Positions 48,901 through 61,000 of a DNA stretch of 64,000 nucleotides are shown piece by piece. The notes beneath the pieces were generated by a model. The model did no database searches and was not told where the DNA came from. It was given only the letters and a program-made list of their open reading frames with translations. Position numbers and translations under genes: made by a program. This DNA is from Erythrophleum ivorense. Taxonomy: Eukaryota > Streptophyta > Magnoliopsida > Fabales > Fabaceae. Position 1 is the first letter of the stretch. Every line of letters starts with the position of its first letter. The stretch spans positions 62,001 to 126,000 of the forward strand of contig JAIUCV010001219.1 of the NCBI GenBank assembly GCA_026724425.1, written 5' to 3'.

Positions 48901-49819
48901 CTTTCAAATATTAGTCTATATTGCTTTCTAATTTTGGCTCTACTAGGTGGGTTAAAGTATAAGGTCCAGTACTATTTAAGCTTTTTGTATATGTTTATAA
49001 ATTCATAGGCTTTAATATTGTTCATTTATGGGTACAAGTTATTTTAGGATTGTGTGTGTGCTGGATTTTGTTCATTAAGCTTATTTGTGCTTCCTTATCA
49101 TTTCTCAAAGGCTCTTTCATCTCCATCTAATGGGTGTAGGGCTTTTGTGGGCTCTCTTGTTGGAAAATTTATTTGAATAGGGAGTTTGTTGTTTATGGGC
49201 CTTAATAGGCCTTCAATCATTTTCTTTTTATTTTATTATGTGGCAAAGAGTTTTTTGTTGTTCGTTAGGGTTTAATAGGGTCTTATTCCACATTCTCTAT
49301 ATTACAAAATTCTATTAAAAGCTAAGATTTAACTCAAATTAGATCTTTTTCTTTAATGTTGGCTTATTTGTTGTTTAACATTATGTGGAGCAATATTTGG
49401 AACTTGGTTGGATAGCATATGGAGGTTGGTCATCAATTCAACCAAAGGTACGAGAAGATATAGGATGTAACTGGGGTTTTAAATTTTCTTTTTCTTCCTA
49501 TGAGATGTGGTGAATTTGTTTTTTTTTTTTTGGTTGTGTACAAAACACAGATTATTATGTGCTTGTAAATATTTTTGTTGCTTATTTTGTTTTTATTTTT
49601 TTAAGAGTAATCATATGAGACTCTATCTCTTCAAGCATATAGAGATCAATTAAAAAACTATATATGATAATAAGTCTATACATATACCTATTAGGTCACA
49701 TGATTGTATTAATAAATTTTCAGTTCTAATGACCCACATCAAATTAATTTTTTAAAAAAATATATCCAAAGGAATAAAAAGTAAATGTTTTTTCTAAAAA
49801 AATATAAAAAATAATAAGA
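48901..49819. other. Unassigned sequence
   Basis: After the B LTR breakpoint; T-rich and G-containing on the plus strand. No coding signature or repeat family recognised. Confidence 0.4.
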
Positions 49820-50160
49820 TTTTCCCAAAAAATAGTTTTTAAAAAATAAAATGCGTTTCCTTTAAAGCGGTATTAAAAAAGGTTCAAAATATTACAAAAA
49901 TATATAAAAAAAGTTAAAAAAGAAGAAAATTCCCAACAAAAAATAGTTTTTTAGAAAAATAAAATGTGTTTCCTTTAAAAAAAAATAAAAAAGTTCAAAT
50001 GTAAAAAAATATAAAAATAATTTTTTTAAAAAAGAAAAGAAGATTCCAAAAAATATAATTTTTTAGAAAAATAAAATGTGTTTATTTTAAAAGATATAAA
50101 ATATTTCAAAATATAAAAAAATAAAAATAATTTCTTTTAGAAAATCAAATGAGTTTCTTT
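49820..50160. repeat. AT-rich tandem repeat, about 112-bp period
   Basis: Three units share a core like TAGAAAAATAAAATGTGTTT, with the anchor GTTTCC or GTTTA at 49855, 49968 and 50080 (steps of 113 and 112 bp), then a shorter related unit with GTTTCT at about 50153. The repeats lie in a very AT-rich stretch. Confidence 0.65.
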
Positions 50161-50812
50161 TGAAATTAAGTGAAAAATAAATAATAAAAAACACATTCAA
50201 AAAGTTATAAAAAATCAAGTTAGATTTTAAAGAACCACTTTTTCTTAAAATTTAAAAGAAGTGAAAAAATGGAAAAATTAGTTTATTTAGGAATTAAATA
50301 AATCTTAAATCTTTTTGTAGAAGTTTTTCTTTAAAAATCAAAAACTGAAAAGATAATATTTTAAAGTTCAAAACTAAAATTTTCCTTTTTCTTTAAAAAT
50401 TTTTCAAATTAAAAAAAAATTAAAATTAGTGTAACAATAACAACAACAACAATAATAAATCATTTTGTTTCAATTTTTTAAGAGTTTTGTCTTAAAAAAT
50501 CGAAAAGTAAAAAAAAAATGATATTTTAAAGTTCAATGTTATCCTTTAAAATAAAAAGATTATATAAACATTTCAAATTCAAATGTTAGTGTTTTAAATT
50601 TTTAAAGCAAAAATAAAATTTAGGGTTTAATTCCCAAAAAAAAGGAAGAAAAAATTAATTTCTTTTTTTATAAACTTGGGAACTTTTGTAACATTTTTTT
50701 TGGACAAAATTAGAGATTAAAAATATGCTTCATAAAAAAATCTTGTTTACTTAAATAAAAAAATTATTTCAAAAAAAAATTAAAAACAAATAGAAAAAGA
50801 AAAACAAGAGTA
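50161..50812. other. Low-complexity AT-rich sequence
   Basis: Long A and T runs with a short CAA-rich run at 50433-50457. No gene. Confidence 0.5.
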
Positions 50813-51250
50813 CAACAATAGCAACAATAACAATAAGCCTTTTTTTACTAGGTGGGGTCAGTCATATGGATCAAACGATGCCATAACATTTTATCATAAA
50901 ATATGTCTTTAGATAAACCATTTAAATCTAAATCTTTTTTAATAATTTTGCTTTATAGTTTTAGTGGTCTCCTTCTACCTCTAATTATTGGGTTATTCTT
51001 CATTTGATCTACCCTTCTTATTGAGACTTTTATAAGTCTTCTCCACATATGTTTAAATTATTTAAGACACGATTCTATCATCTTTTCTACAATAGGTGCA
51101 ACCTCAACTTTTTCTCTAATGTATTCATTTCTAATTCTATCTTATTTGGTATGTCTACTCATTCAACACAATATTCTCATCTCTACAACATTGAACTTAT
51201 TTTCCTATTGTAGCATGCCTAACACATTTCTACTCACAACTAATTCCCAA
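50813..51250 (-). pseudogene. RTE-type LINE 3' end with (TTG)n-like tail
   Basis: On the minus strand this reads as the C-terminus of a plant RTE-clade LINE: KFNVVEMRIL, then DRIRNEYIREKVEVAPI, then RRRPLKL, IIKKDLDLNG and finally WHRLIHMTDPT just before the end. It is followed by GGCTTATTGTTATTGTTG, the short TTG-rich tail typical of this group (50813-50838). Only about 140 codons remain, with stops; the 5' part is missing, as in most LINE copies. This is a different clade from the L1-type LINE at 35600-37800. Confidence 0.8.
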
Positions 51251-51926
51251 ATTGATTTATGGTTCATAAGTCATTTTCTTTTAAAAATCTTTTTTTCAAA
51301 TTTTTTCTTTTTTAAAATTAAAATTTTGATAATGACTCTACTTCATTTGGCCTTTGTTTTCGAAAATGAAAATTTTTGTTTTTCTAGTGTCGTTCGGCTA
51401 CAATATGGGTGTGACAATTCATATACATGAATGCAATTCGTTTTTGTGCTCTTTACCTATGATTTAGTTTCTGAGCATTTCTTTTTTGTTTTGATAATCC
51501 AAAAATTATATTTTCTTCAAATAAACTTTCTTTAGTAAGGTCATATCTCTTTCTTCATGATTTTCAGTAATGGAGGTGCAAAATAATAGTTTTGGGATCT
51601 ATTGTCACTTTGATATAAACCAAGGGATTTTGTGTTTTTTATTCCCCTATTATTTTGGTTAATAAATGTGTAGCAAAAGCATACCTTAGGTTCAATGAAG
51701 AAAAACCAGTTGCAGCTTACACCACTTATAAGTGTCTGCTACATTGGAGATCTTTTAAAGCAGAAAATTGGTTAGCTCTACTATAGAAGTAATTTGTTGC
51801 ATATCAAAACCTATTTCTGGTTTTGCTATTGGAGACAAAATAATATTAGTGTTAGTAAATAAGCAGCTCTGGTTTTGCATATCATTCTTGTAATAATGCT
51901 CCTAATTCGTTCTCTTTTAAATTCAA
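51251..51926. other. Unassigned sequence left of Helitron end
   Basis: AT-rich; no coding signature recognised. It is probably older host or repeat DNA into which the Helitron inserted. Confidence 0.4.
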
Positions 51927-51954
51927 CTAGTAAGGTACTCGTGCTATGCACAGG
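51927..51954 (-). other. Helitron 3' terminus (hairpin plus CTAG)
   Basis: Minus strand: hairpin CCTGTGC-ATA-GCACGAG, then TACCTTACTAG, then host T. The spacing and CTAG end fit the Helitron rule. In active relatives the hairpin acts in ending rolling-circle transfer. Confidence 0.6.
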
Positions 51955-52289
51955 AATGTACAAAAAAGGAATAGAAGTGCATTACAACAATAGAAAACAA
52001 TGATTGCAGAAAAATCCAACATAAACAAGTACTCTTATAGGAAAGCCCAATATACAAAAAATTTCATGGCTAATAAAAGTCCATCCAAATAGCAAACCAA
52101 ATGATAAGTTTAAAAGATGTGGTGTGAAATATGTTATACCAGAAATAGCAAGTTTTGGTGAAATATTTAATAAGACACGATAATAAGAGAGATTAGTAAT
52201 TTATCTCACTCCAGCTTCTCTTGTTTTATAACCTTTGATGGTTTTGTACTTGAGTACTGTGGTGTACTCATTTTTGCTAGTCTTAGGAA

Positions 52290-54420
52290 TGGGATGTCTA
52301 CACTAAGTGGACTTCTTTTAGCTTTTTTGTTTTATTGTGCGAATAGATGCTTCAGGTGTTGAGAAGAAAGCACATGTGACATCATCCAAACACAGTATCA
52401 TCTTTTGTAGATTTTGACAATTTGATTGTGTTTGAAGAAGAAATATCTGCCTCACTTTCTTCTATAATTGAGGATGTTTCATATCATGAATTGTAAGAAT
52501 TTATTCAGACAAAATGTTCAAATTAAATCAAGAGATAATATGTGAACATTAGTGCAAGTGAAGGCAAATGAATATACTTGCAGGCATCCTGTGCTTGAAG
52601 TTGCCTTTGATACTGAGAAGCTATTTAACAATGCTTCATCTTGCTCATGTCCCTAAGTGTTAGTAGTCATTTGGTCACTAACATGATATTATTGTTACAT
52701 ATAGATTACAAAAGAAATGTAAATATTAATCACCTTTATAATTGGGAAATGAAATTGGGCTATGATGTGTTCATTGTCAATCATATTTAGAATAGTATAG
52801 CTGGCATATTTCTGTTAGAGGTTATAATTGGTAACTTTGATCTTCATTAAAAAGGTTTGGTCTAAGAATTTATTAAGTTCTACAGGAAAAACATATGGTC
52901 CATTGTCTTGTTATATTGAGTATGATGTTAGCATTATTGAGAAGGAAGAATTCAGTAAATTGTGAATGAAAGTCATAGAATATATTCAAAGTACAGATAA
53001 CTAGGAGATAAATAAGATCAAATTAAACATTGTTACTATTGGTGAGGGATTTTCACGTCAAATAATAGAAATACATGGCAATATTATAAGAGATGCAGAA
53101 GATGATTAAGTTTAATGTGGCATGGATGGTTATGACAAGCATTGAGAAATTGATACCATGTGAAGATTAAACAGTCAGACAATAATTCACGATTTAATAG
53201 ATGCAAGTTGAAAGAAGTTTGAGTCAGACAATTATATTTTTAATCCTTCAATACATTTATTAATTTAGGAGCTAATAAATTGAAGCTGGAATAACAAATA
53301 ATAGTTTCTTTGGAAAATATTGCGTATTTTTGAAGTTAGCATAGATGATACCTGTATAAGCCTTTTCTTTAATGTCTCAGCAGATATACCAACAAAAGCT
53401 GCTTCCAAATCATCAAATACATAGATTAATGTTGTTCCTGTACTGTCAAAGACTGCCAAATGGACTTGGTATCTATTGTTTTATAAAGTCATATATATTA
53501 GGATATTTGTAACACTTAAAGCATTTATGAGGTCAACAAATCAATTTAAAAGTGCAAAAATAACACCAAATTCCATATGCATGGTAAGAGTAATAAAAAA
53601 AATGTGCCAAAGTAGTGTCTTACCTATCAAGTGTTGCTACTGGAGGTCCTTCACACTTGTTGCATATAGGTTGACCATTTTCCTAGCTTGAGCTTGAGCT
53701 TGTGGTTGTTGCATGATTCATATGTCCAACCAAAGTTTGTCTAGAGCTTTTAGGTTCTTGCAAGTATTATGACAACTCCAGGCTTTAAATGTTAAACCAT
53801 GTATGCGGTAAGAAGAAAAACTAGATATAAGTAAAGAAAGAGTAAATGATAATTGCTTAAGGAATGAGAAAATTTACGTCACTAAGTTGTAACAATTCAG
53901 CTATTGTTATAATATTAGTTGTGCAAGAGAATTTTTTTTGGGAGTTTCAGGAGGATTGAGACGAAAGTTAACTAAATGTCTAAAAGCTTGATGCTGTGGA
54001 TGGAGCCAATCTGTGTTGAGCATCAAAGTGTGTTTTATAATTGAGCATAGATATCAAATATATTAGTAATGAGAAAAGGAAATGTGAAAGCAAATGGAAT
54101 ATAACGCACTTGTCAAGCAATTACTTAACTTCTAGGGTGTTTGGATTACAGAGGATCTTTTTAGCATTCCAAGAGTTTGCAAGTTGAACTTGTCCTACTG
54201 CAATCATGAAAAATAGGAGATTAATGGACATATATATATGTTGTTAATCCTAAAAGGGAGTATGCTAATGTATTGATGGAGAAATAATTATTTTCTTTAA
54301 TCCTTGCTAGTTGGAAGACAACAATAATTTTGGCATCTATCTCTTGCTCTATAAGTTGTGCAGTCGTTAGTGCACAATCGCCAAAGAGTATGCATTCAAT
54401 TGCATTGCCATTGTCATGAG
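52290..54420 (-). pseudogene. RPA70-like single-strand DNA-binding protein pseudogene
   Basis: The minus strand holds exons of a replication protein A large-subunit-like gene. Exon at 54293-54418: NGNAIECILFGDCAL...IIVVFQLARIKE (OB-fold). Exon 54125-54197, after acceptor TTGCAG: GQVQLANSWNAKKILCNPN, then a GT donor. Exon about 53624-53742: YESCNN then ENGQPICNKCEGPPVATL, a zinc ribbon with a frameshift between its halves and one ligand lost. Exon 53352-53472: YQVHLAVFDSTGTTLIYVFD and on to RLIQ, the C-terminal OB-fold; its acceptor AG and the donor GTAAG of the previous exon join in phase to an arginine codon. A lysine-rich tail may lie at 52290-52500. RPA binds single-stranded DNA in replication and repair. 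Frameshift, lost ligand and one missing donor argue that it is dead. Confidence 0.65.
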
Positions 54421-54424
54421 AACA

Positions 54425-54662
54425 ATAATATTAAAAATAAGTAAGGAAACAAAGAATTTTACACAGAAGAAAATACAAAGTGAACTTGCATAAAGGAAGG
54501 AAAAAACACCCAAAACCATTATATTGATTAAAAAGGATGATCCTTTTCACCTAATGATCAATAATCTATTACTAATTTCATGATCAGTATCATAGATATA
54601 AAGTTGGGAATACACTGGATGGGATCCTTAACTGGGTAGCAAGCTACCTATCTGGTGGTAAT
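54425..54662. other. Unassigned spacer
   Basis: Between the last recognised RPA-like exon and the B element. It may hold more of the Helitron, but nothing is recognisable. Confidence 0.4.
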
Positions 54663-57600
54663 TGAAATGTCTAGTTTTTGTTTAAACGACGAAAAATGAT
54701 ACGTTTTCAAAGCAAGTCCTCTAAAATGAATTAGTTAAGGTGCCCAAAAATTTGAATAATATTCTAAACTCCTAAAAATGAGAATTTTAGGCTTAGACGG
54801 AAAGAAAAATAGATCTAGAATAAAGAAACAATTTCTTATGAAAAACTTACAAAATGTGATGGCATTTTTCTTCTGAAAACTATGGGAAGCCCCGGGATAG
54901 TTAAATACCCTCCGGTGGACGTTTTCTAACGTTGGTATATGCAAACTTTGACGAATTTGTTCAGAAAAATTTTAACTCCGATTTGAGTGATTCTAAAAGC
55001 ATTTTACTAAATTGAGAACCTAAATCTTATAATGAAAAATATGGTTTTAAAAAAGAAACTAAAACAAAGTAGAAACAAAAATGCCAAAAATAAAGGGCAA
55101 AACAAGAATTTTTGAAAAAACCATTCTCCTCCCTCACATTCATTTAGTCTCATATTTTTCTGCCCCAAACCAAAGAAGAAACCCTAGGAGAGTGGCACAC
55201 CAAGGGAAGAAGAAGGAGAAGAGAAATCAAGGTTTGAAGATAAGGAATTTTGGTAGTTTTTCATGCTTTCTTCCTTCCAAACCTCTTCTCCTCCATTCTT
55301 CTTTGTTTCCTTTGATTATAATAAAGTTTATAAATCTATTTTAAGGGAGAAATTAAGGAAAAATTTTGGATTTGAAGAGAGGAGCCCAAAGAAGACAAGA
55401 TTTAAGTGAGAAAAATAAGGTAATTTTTTCTTCCATGGTTGCTACCATTTGCTCCTCTTCTCTACCCATTTCGCCCTATTCAAGAAGTTCTAGGAGGGCT
55501 TGATTTTTAGGTAGAGCCAAGGGTAATTCTTAGGAAAAAAGATGCAGAGATTAAGAATATGCAAAGAGAATTTACAAAAATTACGAAAATTCAAGATGTA
55601 ATTTCTAGGGTTTCAAGTATTCCTTGCAAAATCTGATTTTATACAATAATATCTATGCCTAAATAAGTGTTTGAATGAGTTCCTAATATTCCTAGAAGTC
55701 TCCCCATATGCTTCCTCCATCAAGAAAACAAAGCAAAGTCCATGAACCCTAAAATCAAGCATAGTCTTGGGCTAAGGGTGTTGGAGTACCTAGGGATAAT
55801 TTTAATTTATTCCAAGCCCATTGTTGAGTCATATATGATGAATGAATATGAGAAGAAGCCTTAGAAAAAATTTAGAAACCATAGAAAGTGAGTTGGTGCT
55901 TTATGTTCCATAATATGACCTAAAGAAGTAACATATAGTTAGGCTCTTTTATTTTAATTGTGTAGTGACTCCAAGAGGCTTAAAAAGAGTCAAGAATTAT
56001 ATTTAAAAGGAAAGAATGAAACCTAGAATTTATTTGAGGGGTGTTTGCGTCATTAAGTGCATGTTAGAACCATAAAGGGGTTTATAGGTTAAGCTAAAGT
56101 CTAAGCAAGTTGTGTGGCCTTAGAATTAATTCCATGAACCTAATTATCTTCCATAAATTATGTTTAGGCCAAGAGAAATCATTCCCACACCTTTGTGTGT
56201 GTGAGGCCAAGGAACGGAGCATTGATTTAAGAGAAAAAGTGTGTGTTTGCTTCCAAGATAGCCCACTCCCTTCCTTCTCTCATGCATGATTGCTTGCTTT
56301 ACCTTGTCTTTGAATGTGTGTATGTGTATTTTAAGCTATGAAAAATGTTCTAGCATGAGCCCTTACCATGATGATGCATTATATCTTTAATGATGTTCAT
56401 GTTGGTTTGCTTGAGTATGGTGAGGCTAAGAACCTGAGCCATGGTGAAGATGAGATAAGATACCTTTAAGATTGGTTGAGACAAAGCAAAGAGTCTCCTA
56501 AAAGTGAGGTCAACTCCCAAGAGAAAGGTTGAGTCCAAGACCTTTAAAAAATAGGTGAGGCAAGTCCAAAATCCACAAGTAAATGGGTGAGACCAATCTA
56601 CTTGCTTGGCAAGCCTTTGTATGCTATGTATGACTTACTTAAATGTTGAAAATGCTTCTTGAATATTTACACATGATAATATACCCATGTATGCATTTGT
56701 AAGACTTGTTTTGCATCTTTTATGTATATTGAATGGGAGATGAGCTATTAGGATTCTTTGAATCTCATCCCCCTCCTCTCCAATGATCTAATATGCTAGG
56801 TGGACCAAGAGATTAAGGAAATGGAGCCAACTACATGAGAGATGAGTGCTTGACATCAAAGTGCATAGTTTTTATTTTTTAAGGCTATATTGATGTCTAA
56901 TGATGTAATCTATTATTGTATATGGTCTATGAACTCTAGAACATGTATAATTATATTAATATGTAATGTATAAATGAGAAGATATGTTATGTGAATGCTA
57001 GAATGTAATTTGAGTATGTAATAGCAAGTTGTGCTTCTTGAAAGTTTGATGCAAGTATGTACAAATGCAAGTGGGATGGCCAAATTGAGATGCATGAGGT
57101 TTGGAACCATTTGGGAAATTTATACAAGTCAAAATTATGCTTTTAGACTTGGCTAAGAGGTGCCAAATATTAAGAGAGAACATTTGGACACTTTGGTATC
57201 CTATATGGAGCCAAAATTGACCATATTTGGGGGAACCTTATATCAATTTTTGTCCAAATGAGCTCTTCTTGATATGATATTTGGTATGCATGTAGAGCTT
57301 GTTGAGAGATTTTTGAAAAGCTAAAGAGCACAATTTTTGGAGGTTTAAAGAATATTTGATGAATTTTAAAAGTTGGCAAAAATTCTGGTTTTGGTTTGAT
57401 GCATTGTTCACTTGGTCCGAAAATGATTTCTTTTACATATGACTCAAATGATGTCTAATTGCCACAAAATTATTATATGGATAAACTAGACATTCCCAGT
57501 GACTTGTACCAACTAGAAGCATCTAATTTTGAGGTCTAGAGAGGGAGATATGAATTTTTGAAGTTCCTATCCAGTATCAGGTGCCCCCAACTGACCTCAG

Positions 57601-58092
57601 GTATTGTTTGATTAGGTTTCGAGATCTAGGCGTGCCTGAACTAGTCTAGATTTATTTTTCACCTCCATTTAACATTCATAGCTTTCTAGATTTATATCAT
57701 TTACATGGATTTGATTTTTGTGGAATTAATTAGATATTTTTAAATTTGCTACAGAAACCTATGATAGCACCAGTGGATAGCCAGACCTCAGGACTTTTTT
57801 GAATGTCAAATGTCTTCTATGTTGGATATTATGGTCTGGATATATTTTTAGCATAAAGCAAACATGTCTGGATATATTTCAATAATGCATGATTTTAATT
57901 TTTTTTAGAATTAGTTAAGATTTTCCAAATTTGTGACAGAAATGAAGAAATTTTGGTCGAAAATGCATATATGTATTTTATGCTTCTCTTTGATTTTCAA
58001 CGAGTTGTAGGCCACTTTTAATGATGGAAATGAGTTGTATTCATGTAATTAAATATTAGAATATGATACATGAGCTCATATGGTCCACGTGA

Positions 58093-61000
58093 TGTAACAC
58101 CCCATAATTTCTTACCTTATCTTATGCCATTCTCGTGCTTCACATCATGCATTTCATGAAGGAGCAAGGAAAAATGACATAAAATAATCAATTTCTTAGC
58201 GTTGCACTATGCATAATTTTTTTTATTCAGAGTCCCGTGGGCCATATGGACTCATGTATCACATTCTCATATTTAATTACATAAATATAACTCATTTGTA
58301 TCATAAAATGTGGCCTACATCTCAAGAATCACAAGGGGAAGCTTAAAATATGCATATTAAAATTCGACTAGATTTGGCCCCTTTTCTGACCAAACTTTGA
58401 AAATTCATAACTAATTCTAGAAAAATAAAAATCATGAATTCTTAGTCATTCTAGAAATCTATGGATGTCTACCTCATACTAAAAATATGTCCAAATCATA
58501 ACATCCACCACAGGGGACGTTTGACATTTGAAAAAGGTCCAGAGGTCAAACTACCACTGATGCTATCACAGATTTCTATAGCAAATTTTGAAAATTTCCA
58601 ATTAATTCCAAAAAAATAAAACCTATGTAAATGATACCAATATGAAAATATGTAGATGTTAGCTAGAGGACAAAAATAACTCCAAACCAGTTTTCAGGTA
58701 CACCCAGACCTCAAAATTTAATAGAACAATAACTGAGGTCGGGTGAAGCTCCTGATACTAGATAGAATTTTTAAAACTTCATATCTCCCCTCTCTAGACC
58801 TCCAAATGAGGTGATTCTAGTTGGCAAAAGTCATTAGAAATGTTTAATTTCTCTATATTAAATTTCGTGGCAATTGGATATCATTCAAGCTTTGTGTGAT
58901 AGATTTCATTTTCGGACAAAATGAATAGTGCATCATACCAAAACTAGAAAATTTGCCAACTTTGAAAATTCATCAAATATTTTGTAGACCTCCAAAAATT
59001 ATGTTCTTTAGGTTCCCAAAATGCTCTCAATAAGATCTAATTACATACCAAATCTCAGATAAAAAAGAACTCATTTGGCCAAAAAGTGACATAGGGGTTC
59101 CATTATAGTCAATTTTAGCTCAATATGGGATACTAAAGTGACCAAATGGCTTTCCTTAGGGTTTGGCACCTTTTGGGCTAGTTTAAAAGTATAATTAGGA
59201 CTTGTGTGAGCTACCCAAATGGTCCCAAACCTCATGCATCTCATTTTGGCCATTTCATCCACACATATGCACATTTATATCAAATATTCAAGAAGCATAT
59301 CTTGGCATTACATACCCAAATTACATTCTAGGGTTCACACACCCATATCCATTCATTTATACATCACATATTATCATATTCACACATATCTAAGAGGTCA
59401 TAGACCATATACATCAAGGGGTTACAACATTTGACATCATTAAGGTTTTAAAAAGCAAAGACTAAGCATGTTGGTGTCAAACTCTTCTCTTCAAGGTGGT
59501 TGGCTTCCATTACCTTATCCACTTGGTCCACCTAGCATGTGAGATCATTGGAGAGGACGAAATGAGATTCAAAGAATCCCAATAGCTCATATCCCATTCA
59601 ATCATACATAATGGATGCAAACGAGTTTCATAAATGCATGTATGGTTATGTTGACATGTGCAAACATTCAAGAGACATTTTTATCATTTGAGAAAGTCAT
59701 ATATAGCATACAAAGACTTGCCAAGCAAGTGGATTAGCCTCACCCAATTTCTTGTGGATATTAGACATGCCTCACCTATTCTTTAAGAGATTCTTGGACT
59801 CAACTATACTCTTGGGAGCCCATCTTTCTTTTGGGAGACTCTTTGCTTTGTCTCAACTACTTTCAAAGGTTCTTGGCTCATCCTTACCATGGCTAAGGGT
59901 TCTTGGCCTCACCACACTCAAGTAAACTCAAGCACACATCAAAACATCATATAAACATAATATGTCATCATAAAACCATGGCATAGGAAATCATGTTATC
60001 ATACTTTTCATGACTTGAAGATACACATACACACATTCTAAGACAAGCTAAGCACACATCCATGCATGAGAGAAGGTGGAGAAAGTTATCTTGTACATAA
60101 TCACACACTTTTCTTCTTGAATCAAGGCTTCCTCTTTCAGCCACACACACACAACCTTGTGGAGATGGTTTCTCTTGGCCTAGACACAATTTATGGAAGC
60201 CAATTAGGTTCATGAACTCAATTCCAAGACTGTACAATTTGCTTAGACACTAGGTTAGCCTATAACTTCATTATGGTCCATAATTGCACTTAATGAAGCA
60301 ACACCCCTCAAATAAATTCTAAGCTCCATTCTTTCCTTTTAAATATAATTCTTGGCTCCTTTTAAGCCTCTTGGAGTCATCACACAATTAAAACAAAGAG
60401 CCTAACTACATGTTGCTTCTTTAGGTCATAATATAGAACATAAAGTACCAACTCACTTCCTATAGATTCTAAATTTTTTCCAAGGCCTCCCCTAACTTTC
60501 ATTCATCATATATGACTCAAGAATGGGCTTAGAAAAATTTAAAACTCTCCCTAGCTAGGAGAACCCATCTAGGCTGAGGCTATGAAGTATATTGGGTTCC
60601 ATGGAGCTTTCTTTGTTTTCTCAAGGGAAGATGCATGTGAGGAGCCTCTTAGGGATCTTGGGAGCTCATTTAAACTCTTATTTAGGCCTAGGAATCATTA
60701 TACAAAATCAGATTTTACAAGGTGCAATTGAAACCCTAGAATTTGCATCTTGAAATCTAATAGCTTTTTGTTAATTCCCTTTGTATATTCTTAATCTCCA
60801 CACTATTTTTCCTTAGAATCACCCTTGGTTCTGCCTCAAAATCAACTCCTCTTAGGTCTTCTCAAGTGGGGCAAAATGGTGGAGAAGGGTAGCAAGGGAT
60901 ATCAACCATGAAAGAAGAAATTACCTTGTTTTCTTGCTTTTTCTCACTTGAATCTTATGTTCTTTGAGCTCCTCTCTTCAAATCCAAAATTTCTCCTCAA

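Larger units (their letters stand above)
51927..54424 (-). mobile_element. Helitron remnant with RPA-like pseudogene
   Basis: On the minus strand the sequence ends with a 17-nt hairpin (51938-51954, stem CCTGTGC/GCACGAG with one mismatch and one wobble, loop ATA), an 11-nt spacer, and the terminal CTAG followed by T (51927-51930, T at 51926). This is the structure of a plant Helitron 3' end (hairpin then CTRR, inserted between A and T). Upstream in the same orientation lies an RPA-like pseudogene, a gene plant Helitrons often carry. The 5' TC end and the Rep/helicase gene were not found; the right limit given is the last recognised exon. Confidence 0.55.

Noticed and set aside
50433..50457. 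CAA-rich run as a second LINE tail
   Set aside because: No LINE coding sequence was found beside it; it may be plain low complexity.
5680..59274. Similar short peptides with RFGT-W-AHTS in minus-strand frames at 5680-5898 and 59071-59274
   Set aside because: The likeness follows from nucleotide similarity of B LTRs; frames are short, have different ends and are broken in the other B copies.
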